IMG/VR virus record: IMGVR_UViG_3300037245_001426
Location: 1 to 63,905 of that record
Length of the DNA: 63,905 nucleotides
DNA from: a virus
Strand: one strand, 5' to 3'
In this document: piece after piece, positions 30,549 to 37,650 of the stretch
How positions within the stretch are numbered: the first letter of the stretch is position 1
How the letters are laid out: every line of letters starts with the position of its first letter
Notes under the pieces: generated by a model
The model's input: only the letters and a program-made list of their open reading frames with translations
Database searches by the model: none
What the model was told of the DNA's origin: nothing
Position numbers and translations under genes: made by a program

Positions 30549-30741
30549 ATCAAAAATAGAACGACTCAGCCTACAGCAACGAAGGCAACTCTCATACGCC
30601 TTCGATAACGGCATTGCGCAATACGTACGCGCAGGCAGCACCTTCGTAGGCGTTCATCTAGTTCCAAATCGTGTTCCTCACCTCAAAATCAATGAGGTTC
30701 GCGGAGCTTGGAGTACAGGAACCGTAACCTTAGGAGATTGA
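30538..30741 (+). CDS. Hypothetical basic protein (67 aa)
   Basis: GTG start overlapping the end of the helicase gene. MSIRSKIERLSLQQRRQLSY then a beta-rich part (GSTFVGVHLVPNRVPHLKIN). Ends TLGD where the next Shine-Dalgarno (AGGAGATTGA) overlaps its last codons. Function unknown. Confidence 0.58.
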   Translation: MSIRSKIERLSLQQRRQLSYAFDNGIAQYVRAGSTFVGVHLVPNRVPHLKINEVRGAWSTGTVTLGD

Positions 30742-30742
30742 T

Positions 30743-31048
30743 TTGATCAAACTACCTTACGTACCCCGTGTGGTACTTTACCGTGAAGAAGACCACTGGA
30801 TAGCCCATTGTATTGAAATGGATTTGGTGGCTGACGGCTTAACACCCACAAAAGCGATTCAACATTTACGGCGTATTATTGATTTTCAAATTTCCTCAGT
30901 GCTACTAGCTGGTAATTTGGAGTCATTATTCAGTCGCGCGCCTTCAGATATTATCGCAGCATTCTACGACGCCATACCATGGCCACTAACTGTGTCACCT
31001 ACTAAGTACATAGAATTTTTTAACATCAGAATAACCTCAGGAGACTGA
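30743..31048 (+). CDS. HicB-like small protein (101 aa)
   Basis: TTG start after GGAGATTGAT. Residues 8-45 (VVLYREEDHWIAHCIEMDLV then GLTPTKAIQHL) match the HicB-like partial RNase H fold, found in antitoxins and many orphan phage proteins. No HicA toxin neighbour is seen, so this is an orphan. Ends ITSGD with the recurring stop/RBS cassette. Confidence 0.62.
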   Translation: MIKLPYVPRVVLYREEDHWIAHCIEMDLVADGLTPTKAIQHLRRIIDFQISSVLLAGNLESLFSRAPSDIIAAFYDAIPWPLTVSPTKYIEFFNIRITSGD

Positions 31049-31049
31049 C

Positions 31050-31274
31050 ATGCAGCCGGGACCAAATATCCTAATTCAGACTAAGGTGCAGTTGCGAGCA
31101 ATAATCCACGGACACAACATTTTTGTTGCGTACAAATGGAAGAAAGTCGGACCTTGCGGAGATTTCTGCGAGTCACCGGCAGTGAAATTCCTCGCGGGTG
31201 ACAGCACTTACATAGTTCTTATGAGTAAAGCTGACTTCGACGCGTTCTACGAACTAGAAACCTCAGGAGACTGA
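31050..31274 (+). CDS. Hypothetical protein (74 aa)
   Basis: MQPGPNILIQTKVQLRAIIH, starting after CTCAGGAGACTGAC. Contains WKKVGPCGDFCESPAV with two Cys. Ends LETSGD followed by the same cassette. Function unknown. Confidence 0.58.
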   Translation: MQPGPNILIQTKVQLRAIIHGHNIFVAYKWKKVGPCGDFCESPAVKFLAGDSTYIVLMSKADFDAFYELETSGD

Positions 31275-31275
31275 C

Positions 31276-31833
31276 ATGAAAATCATTGCTTTTGGCTACC
31301 AAAAAGGATCTGGCAAAGACACAGCAGGGAAGTTCCTCGACATCATGCTGCGCGCCGCGAACGTGAAGTCATGCCGAGCGTCGTTCGCTGACAAACTGAA
31401 GGATGTTGCCTTCCAATTATACGGTTGGGCGGGACTGAAGCGCGGAATCTATTACGAGACTCACCGGGATCAAAAGGAAGTCATTCTTCCTAAGCTAGGA
31501 CTCTCACCGCGTGACATCTGGATTCAGGTCGGGAACAAAATGCGTGAGGTGTATCCGGACACCTGGATTAAGTACGCTATGAACGGACTGAAGTGTGATG
31601 TTGTAATCGTGACGGATCTTAGATTCTGGAATGAAGGTACCATCCTGTTAGAACATGATGCCACGTTGGTCCGTATGTCCCGCAAAGGTATACTGACCGG
31701 CGACGACCCGGCGGAAGTGGAACTGCATGGCTGGACTATTTGGCATTACGATATTCTCAATCATGGCACGCTGAATGAACTTAATTCTAAGATCAAGGCC
31801 ATGGCCATCGACCTCAAGCTACTGGAGGAGTAA
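31276..31833 (+). CDS. Deoxynucleoside monophosphate kinase
   Basis: 185 residues. GYQKGSGKDTAGKFL (residues 7-21) is the P-loop with the GKDT variant found in phage dNMP kinases (T4 gp1 type). FADKLKDVAFQLYGW and DIWIQVGNKMREVYPDTWI match the family's nucleotide-binding helices. It converts dNMPs to dNDPs, feeding Ndk and the polymerase. The start follows the CTCAGGAGACTGAC cassette. Confidence 0.83.
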   Translation: MKIIAFGYQKGSGKDTAGKFLDIMLRAANVKSCRASFADKLKDVAFQLYGWAGLKRGIYYETHRDQKEVILPKLGLSPRDIWIQVGNKMREVYPDTWIKYAMNGLKCDVVIVTDLRFWNEGTILLEHDATLVRMSRKGILTGDDPAEVELHGWTIWHYDILNHGTLNELNSKIKAMAIDLKLLEE

Positions 31834-32144
31834 TGAAAAAGATAAAATATGTTCCGCTAGACGGTATGATGCGCAGTGCGCTAAAGAGAAGTAAAGCTGA
31901 GCCGGTTACTCCCAGCAAGCGAAAGAAGGCTGAGATACCGAAAGATGGGTACGTTGCAATCTGTATCGACGGCCCAATGAAAGGTATGATTACTAGCGTC
32001 AAGAATCCTAGTGCCCCTGTCTTGGCACCTATGATAAACGACCCGTACTACTATTGCGCGGTGTACAAAGTCACGAATAAGATCACGTCACTCGGCGAGA
32101 TTGCCTGCCAATTTTCTCACCTTTTGTCTAGGGAGAAGAAATGA
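31833..32144 (+). CDS. Hypothetical basic protein (103 aa)
   Basis: MKKIKYVPLDGMMRSALKRS with a Lys/Arg-rich N-terminus, then a beta-rich region (GYVAICIDGPMKGMITSV). GGAGGAGTA precedes it; TAATG coupling to the kinase. Might bind nucleic acid through the basic part. No family recognised. Confidence 0.6.
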   Translation: MKKIKYVPLDGMMRSALKRSKAEPVTPSKRKKAEIPKDGYVAICIDGPMKGMITSVKNPSAPVLAPMINDPYYYCAVYKVTNKITSLGEIACQFSHLLSREKK

Positions 32145-32455
32145 GTGAGTTCCGAAAGAAAGCTATTGTGATTAAAGCTACACAGTGGTTCAAAAATGGC
32201 GACCATCCCTTGGACGCTTGCGATGGCTCCGAAAATGAAGGTGAAGTAGTTCGCCGTTACAATCACCCAGAAGATCTCGGCTCGCGAGCATGTAATAAAT
32301 GTGGGCGCAAAATGTTTTCACATGGTTGGATTGATACACCAGAAGGTGGCGCCATAGTCTGCCCGGGAGACTGGATAATTACTGGAATCAAGGGCGAAAT
32401 GTATCCTTGCAAGCCTAACATTTTTGCGATCACATATGGCGAGGTGACATCATGA
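32141..32455 (+). CDS. Conserved phage protein with zinc knuckle (104 aa)
   Basis: MSEFRKKAIVIKATQWFKNG, then CNKCGRKMFSHGWID and VCPGDWIITGIKGE. This matches a small family common in phages of many hosts, where the C-x-x-C...H pattern is retained, but its function is not established. GGGAGAAGAA precedes the start. Confidence 0.72.
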   Translation: MSEFRKKAIVIKATQWFKNGDHPLDACDGSENEGEVVRRYNHPEDLGSRACNKCGRKMFSHGWIDTPEGGAIVCPGDWIITGIKGEMYPCKPNIFAITYGEVTS

Positions 32456-33060
32456 GCCGAGGAATGGTACATCTTAATGGCAATATCCTTGCCTGCGTTG
32501 ACGTAGAGACGACCGGCCTGCGCGCTGGCTATCACGACATACATCAAATTGCCGTGTTGCCATTGGATACTGATATTAAGCCCCTGAAAGGCGTACTCCC
32601 ATTCGCGCTTGATATTAAAGTCAGGCACCCGGACCGCATCCAAAAGGGAGCAATACAGATCCCGCGTGCTGAGTTTGTAAGCCGTCAACAGCATGCTGTT
32701 GACTATTTCACGGCTGCAGACTTGTTCGACGATTGGTTCGTCAGATTGAAACTCCCGATCTACAAGAAGCTGATGCCCATGGCTCAGAACTGGCCGTTCG
32801 ATAAAGGCTTCCTTGTGGACTGGCTTGGAGACGAAAGCTACGAGCAGTTCTTCCACCCGCACTTCCGTGATACGATGCCTGTAGCCGCATTCCATAGCGA
32901 CCTGATGAGTTTCCGAGGCGAACAATATCTGTTTCAGAAGTTTGCACTGCGGTATTTATGCAACGCCCTGGAAGTGAAGAACCAGAAAGCGCACGATGCG
33001 CTTCAGGACGTGATTGCGACAGCAGAATGCTATCGAAGAATGCTGATGACCGCATTTTAG
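32452..33060 (+). CDS. DnaQ-like 3'-5' exonuclease (DEDDh), second copy
   Basis: 202 residues. ILACVDVETTG supplies the DxE, AQNWPFDKGFL the middle Asp, and KAHDALQDVIATAECYR the His and Asp. GAGGTGACATC precedes the ATG. It could proofread for the family A polymerase or act on RNA. Its stop overlaps the stop of the convergent tail gene by four bases. Confidence 0.84.
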   Translation: MSRGMVHLNGNILACVDVETTGLRAGYHDIHQIAVLPLDTDIKPLKGVLPFALDIKVRHPDRIQKGAIQIPRAEFVSRQQHAVDYFTAADLFDDWFVRLKLPIYKKLMPMAQNWPFDKGFLVDWLGDESYEQFFHPHFRDTMPVAAFHSDLMSFRGEQYLFQKFALRYLCNALEVKNQKAHDALQDVIATAECYRRMLMTAF

Positions 33061-34364
33061 AGGTCTTCGTAAGTCATAATTATACCGCCAGAGTGGTCTG
33101 TCTTGCTAAATGCGCGCGTATCTCCTGCCGTGCCGCTTCTCCATTGGCTGTCATACGATACAAAATCACCCTGAGAAGTGCCGTATGGGTCCACGGTGCC
33201 GCACGGTGGAGAAGGATATGTTGACGTATCGTATGCGACCGACCACTCAGCCGAGGGAGTATCTATTTCGTAATTCCTGTTGATTACTCCATAGGGTAAT
33301 CCTGTCGGCGTAAAGTAAATAGTGGCTGCGGTAGTTCTATATCCTTCGGCGCGTCCTTGAAACTCGTACCTCAAATGTAATTTCGTGTAGGCTTGAGCGC
33401 CCTTACTTAAAAATGGGTAAGGACCCATCCCCCACGGAGTATTTTTGTATCCGCTAATTGCGACCTTGTCCAAAGTTCTAGGCTTAAAATCGATAGGCCA
33501 TTCGGGACCTGACCAGCCACCAGGTAGATAATTATTAGTTAGCATAAAACTCCAGCTACGAGTAGCTGCAGCATCAGCATCTGCTAGATTTTCTACGGCG
33601 AGGGCTTTAGCCTCGTCACGCATTCCTTCTTTTTCATCTATTTCTTCCTCTAATTCGTCCACAATTTCTTCCCAGTGGTCTACATCTGCCTGTTCGTCAG
33701 TGCAATTTACCACACAGGAACTCAGCGCATTCTGCGCATTCTGTAGCGCTTCCTCTGCGCTTCCTAAATCATCTCGCAGGCCCTTCAAGTCGCGTTCAAG
33801 TATCAATTCTGCGCGTCTATTTGACATCCAATTCCGTGTTTTCACGCGTGCGGTATGGTTATCCCTTCGAGCTTCGTCTAGGCGTGACCTATGACTTTCG
33901 TCAATCGTGGATTGCTGATGGTACGGAGACTTATGAGTTATGGCGTAATCCCACACACAAAATCCCAGCCCATAGGTTCCTGTCTCGACATAACCACAAC
34001 ATTTTGTGTCGTGATATGTGTGCGAGAAATACTGGATAGTCCACGTGCCAAGATTGATCTCATCAGGTTCACAGTCACACCAGCCCACCTCTATTGCTTC
34101 AATTATATCTGAAATAAGAGACTTAAAATTAAGTTGAGGTGTCTCTAAATCGTCAAACTCATTGTCTTCACATATTTCTATGAGTTTGTCATGTACGTCC
34201 TGGACATCTTTCTTTGTCCATATATGATCCTCTTCAGCTTCTTCTAGCGGGTCAAGTTCATCGCAACCGTCGTCTGGATTTTCGCACAACAAGTTTATAG
34301 GCTTGATGATCTCGCGATTCCAAGACTTGCGGCTGAACGGAAAAAGGTTGTCTGTAGCAGCCAT
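33057..34364 (-). CDS. Last gene of tail operon, coiled-coil minor tail protein
   Basis: 435 residues. Acidic N-terminal 80 residues, a 70-residue coiled coil in the middle (LERDLKGLRDDLGSAEEALQ and neighbours, with EEIVDELEEEIDEKEGMRDE), then a Pro/Gly/aromatic-rich C-terminal domain. Its place after the hub suggests a tail-tip or receptor-contacting protein. Not recognised by family. The start has TAATG coupling to the hub gene. Confidence 0.65.
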   Translation of the reverse strand: MAATDNLFPFSRKSWNREIIKPINLLCENPDDGCDELDPLEEAEEDHIWTKKDVQDVHDKLIEICEDNEFDDLETPQLNFKSLISDIIEAIEVGWCDCEPDEINLGTWTIQYFSHTYHDTKCCGYVETGTYGLGFCVWDYAITHKSPYHQQSTIDESHRSRLDEARRDNHTARVKTRNWMSNRRAELILERDLKGLRDDLGSAEEALQNAQNALSSCVVNCTDEQADVDHWEEIVDELEEEIDEKEGMRDEAKALAVENLADADAAATRSWSFMLTNNYLPGGWSGPEWPIDFKPRTLDKVAISGYKNTPWGMGPYPFLSKGAQAYTKLHLRYEFQGRAEGYRTTAATIYFTPTGLPYGVINRNYEIDTPSAEWSVAYDTSTYPSPPCGTVDPYGTSQGDFVSYDSQWRSGTAGDTRAFSKTDHSGGIIMTYEDL

Positions 34365-37288
34365 TACCCGTCACACTCCCCGAGTTTCTCACCCGCCTGG
34401 CTATCCTCCAAAGAATTACATTCCTCTTCAGCGAGGTATGCTGATCCTGCTACCCACAACGAACACTCAGCATTATACTTAAAATCGTACGGGCTCCTCT
34501 TGCAACTTCCGTCCTGGTCCTTACCGCTGAACAACGTCGCAGTGTGTATCGCCAACGGCTTACCTTCTTCCAGGGAGAAAATGTCACTTAGGTAGTTGAA
34601 CTGCCCAGGAACCTCGTTAGAGATTACTTTAGTTCGCTCCAGGACAATCTCCGTGACGCCGGACACATCAATCTCTACTGGAGGAGGAAGAATGTCTTCC
34701 TCGTACTCCAAGCCTAGATAGGGATTCGGATTATCTGATGCTGAAATCACAGCGAACTCAGTTCCAACGATAACATCCTGAGCCACGAATCCTATGTCAG
34801 ACGGATGGCTGTCGCCACGATCTGTCTGCGGACCAAACAGGATGTTGATACCGCCCACAAAGATGTCACTTGGGTCCAAGTGGGATGTGTCACCAATTGG
34901 CAACTCTCCGGTAGCGTTCTCTCCGATGTTGTTACCACCGGCCAAGCCCAAATCTACTTCGTCATTTGTAGGGAAGACCCAAGTAGCAGGTACATTAGCT
35001 GGCCACGCGAAAAGATACGGTGTCATAGTTCCTGCTTTCACAGGCGTCCAACATTCAAAGTTGATTGTCTGATTGTCAGAATTGAACGCAGACTGTTCAA
35101 CAATACTCTTGACTGGACTGCTAGCAATGTAGTCACGCAGGTCAAGAGTGATAGCGTCAAACGTCTCGACGTTCATCTTGTGTAGGAACGTATTGAACCT
35201 AATGTGCTTCCATGTATTTGATTTCCGAATCAACCAAAATGTGGCCACCTTGTGGATGATGTCTGGTTGGTTGTAAATGTAGTATTCATCGCTACCTTCC
35301 TGGATACCGTACTTGGCCACATTATGCCGCAGGATGATCTTGTTCATTTCGTCCTGCGCGTAACTCACTCGCCAGTCTACAGTGTATTTGGTCACTAGGT
35401 CTTCGGTGGAGGTGAGTTCCACTTCCACGCTCTGAGACTCGATGTCACTAATGTAAAAAGTATCTACGGTCGTAGGTTCCTCAGCTAGATACGAAATATA
35501 GAATACGTCGTTGATAAGTCGAATGCTACATCGCGATTGGAACGCGATCTCTTGCAGAGCCTCGACGATGTTCTTCCGGTCCAAGAGCGCAAAGTTGGCG
35601 GGGAATGGCGCCAACTTTGTTCTGACGCTATCAAAGCTAGTGCTGTCATAAGTCAGGTCTGTATATGTATCTATCAGATACTTAACAATATCTACGATGT
35701 TCGGCCCAACTGAGGACTCGAAAGTGACATAGAGCGAGTCACCCTCCCAATTTTGGTCATCGATTGTAGTTAGTGACCGGGCCAATTTGATCTGCACCGC
35801 AGAGATGCTGCCATACACAGCGATCTCGTCCTCCCACAGATCGTCAGGCACATTCACTAACGTCCTTACACCGTTAATATCCTTAAAGGCTTTGACCTGT
35901 AGGACGGTACCTGGAACTATACTGACCACATGGTAAATGGGCTCATCCTCAGCCATCGTTACCGTAGTTCCCGCGTCAGCCCAAAAGTGGATGGCTCGCT
36001 GATTCTGGCTGGTGCTACGGCGTGTTGGCGCATTGTAGAACAGGTAAAAGTCTTTGCGAAATACGTCAAATAGTCCACCCGGCAAGTACGCTCCGCTACT
36101 GGAGCCATTATTGGATGATGAGTTACCCATACCAGACGGAACCTGTGTCTCCCAAAGTATGTGCTTACCTGGTGGCGTCACAGGGGCGCACCCAGCCGGG
36201 AGAGATTCATCGTTAGATAGCTGTTCTGTGGCCCGCGCCTCATTCTCTGGGTGGGTGCGCGATGTGATTTTGAACTCATTACCTGCACCAAGGAAATACC
36301 CGGTAAACAGTCCGCCGTTTATATCTAACGTGATTGTGCCGCGAGGAAAGTCTTCGCCGCCAAGGATCTCTAGCGGATTACAACCTTCGCCAGTATCCTC
36401 AGCGTCACTTAATGTACCAGCCCTGCGTAAGCTAGCGCATCGAAGTTGTTGTAAGTATTGTGCGACCGTCTCCGTGATTTGGCGGTACACGCCATTAGAC
36501 TCATCACGGTAAGCGCTCGCCTTATTCTTGTAGTCCTCGTTCTCAGCGAAGATATACTTGTCACCGCTAGCCTTGAATCCACTAGATCTGCTGGCGGCCT
36601 GGTCATAGATATTCGCAAGGTTGTTTACGTACTGCGCCCGCGCACTCTGTTCACGGAGATCGGGCGGCTTACCCTCGGTTGTGGCGCTCGTATGGATGTT
36701 CTGACCGCTGATGATGCCGACGCCACAAAGCGTCCGGCCAGTGATGGCCTTGTTTATCTGGACGCAAGGAACATCGATGGGCGTACCAAAGCATGATGGC
36801 CAAGTCTTACCGATCAACTCTCTAGGGATGAATGGAAACTGGCCTTCCTCCGGCGAGAACCCTACCTCTTTGTCCTCAATCTTACTGAGTATGGTGAATG
36901 TCACCGAGCGGTCAGTTTCCCTCCAGGAGACAGGAGAATTGATCGTGCCCTTAAACAAAAGGAAGCGGTCGACCAGACTCAGACCATCAAAGAACTGATA
37001 CACCCAGACGCTAGTCTTATGGATGTCTTGGCTGTCCATGATACTTTTGATCGTACCATCACTGTCGTCAAGAGTCACAGTTATTTGCTGAGAGTCATCA
37101 CTATTCGAGATCGTGATCACAGAATCCAATGACGAGACTTCAAGGATCTTACCTTTGATAGACTGGACGTCACGATCTGCGTACTGCGTAATAGAATCCT
37201 GGGCCCATTCAATGTCAAGAATGGTGATCGGTTCACTGCCATACTGTTCACGTATCTTAGATAATGCTGATGCTGAAAGATTTCTCAC
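34364..37288 (-). CDS. Tail-tip/baseplate hub protein
   Basis: 974 residues; GTG start overlapping the upstream stop. Residues 20-160 look like the beta-rich hub domain of siphovirus tail tips (ILDIEWAQDSITQYADRDV, then GKILEVSSLDSVITISNSDD). The rest is a large multidomain protein with a Cys-rich C-terminus (GKDQDGSCKRSPYDFKYNAE and beyond). Its size and position after the Dit-like genes fit a tail-associated hub that crosses into the cell or anchors fibres. Exact homologue unknown. Confidence 0.7.
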   Translation of the reverse strand: MRNLSASALSKIREQYGSEPITILDIEWAQDSITQYADRDVQSIKGKILEVSSLDSVITISNSDDSQQITVTLDDSDGTIKSIMDSQDIHKTSVWVYQFFDGLSLVDRFLLFKGTINSPVSWRETDRSVTFTILSKIEDKEVGFSPEEGQFPFIPRELIGKTWPSCFGTPIDVPCVQINKAITGRTLCGVGIISGQNIHTSATTEGKPPDLREQSARAQYVNNLANIYDQAASRSSGFKASGDKYIFAENEDYKNKASAYRDESNGVYRQITETVAQYLQQLRCASLRRAGTLSDAEDTGEGCNPLEILGGEDFPRGTITLDINGGLFTGYFLGAGNEFKITSRTHPENEARATEQLSNDESLPAGCAPVTPPGKHILWETQVPSGMGNSSSNNGSSSGAYLPGGLFDVFRKDFYLFYNAPTRRSTSQNQRAIHFWADAGTTVTMAEDEPIYHVVSIVPGTVLQVKAFKDINGVRTLVNVPDDLWEDEIAVYGSISAVQIKLARSLTTIDDQNWEGDSLYVTFESSVGPNIVDIVKYLIDTYTDLTYDSTSFDSVRTKLAPFPANFALLDRKNIVEALQEIAFQSRCSIRLINDVFYISYLAEEPTTVDTFYISDIESQSVEVELTSTEDLVTKYTVDWRVSYAQDEMNKIILRHNVAKYGIQEGSDEYYIYNQPDIIHKVATFWLIRKSNTWKHIRFNTFLHKMNVETFDAITLDLRDYIASSPVKSIVEQSAFNSDNQTINFECWTPVKAGTMTPYLFAWPANVPATWVFPTNDEVDLGLAGGNNIGENATGELPIGDTSHLDPSDIFVGGINILFGPQTDRGDSHPSDIGFVAQDVIVGTEFAVISASDNPNPYLGLEYEEDILPPPVEIDVSGVTEIVLERTKVISNEVPGQFNYLSDIFSLEEGKPLAIHTATLFSGKDQDGSCKRSPYDFKYNAECSLWVAGSAYLAEEECNSLEDSQAGEKLGECDG

Positions 37289-37650
37289 AGTTCAAGGCCC
37301 TCGAACTCAATGTTTATCGTCTGCCATTCACCCTGTACGGAAGTGAATTCAAACGGGTTAATTGTGAAATTTCCCACCCATGTCCGCTCAAGATGGTCAA
37401 CAAATCTGATTTGGGAATCAAAATAGAGCTTCAAGAACAACCTGAACTCTAAAGCTTTTTGTCGATGCATCTCGAAGACCATCAACAATCTGACTCGATC
37501 GTTCTTAGTCTTGACGTAGGTGTACTGCTTCCCATCCTGCGTGTACCGGAGATTGATAGTGTGCGTGTCATTGTCACTGTCCCCGAATCCTGGGTTTGGC
37601 AGGTACAGCAGTTGCTTGACAGCCGGGTATGGCGCTGCTAATTGGATCAT
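37285..37650 (-). CDS. Distal-tail-like minor tail protein (121 aa)
   Basis: MIQLAAPYPAVKQLLYLPNP, ending FVDHLERTWVGNFTINP then TINIEFEGLEL. This end aligns in pattern with the C-terminal domain of the protein encoded just upstream (LRDWEGRNWVGVIVSPNNP then VTIELEGHAG), so both carry the same minor-tail domain. It should sit at the tube end near the hub. Confidence 0.7.
   Translation of the reverse strand: MIQLAAPYPAVKQLLYLPNPGFGDSDNDTHTINLRYTQDGKQYTYVKTKNDRVRLLMVFEMHRQKALEFRLFLKLYFDSQIRFVDHLERTWVGNFTINPFEFTSVQGEWQTINIEFEGLEL

Noticed and set aside
1-33060. Toxin-antitoxin pair based on the HicB-like protein at 30743
   Set aside because: No HicA-like partner on either side.
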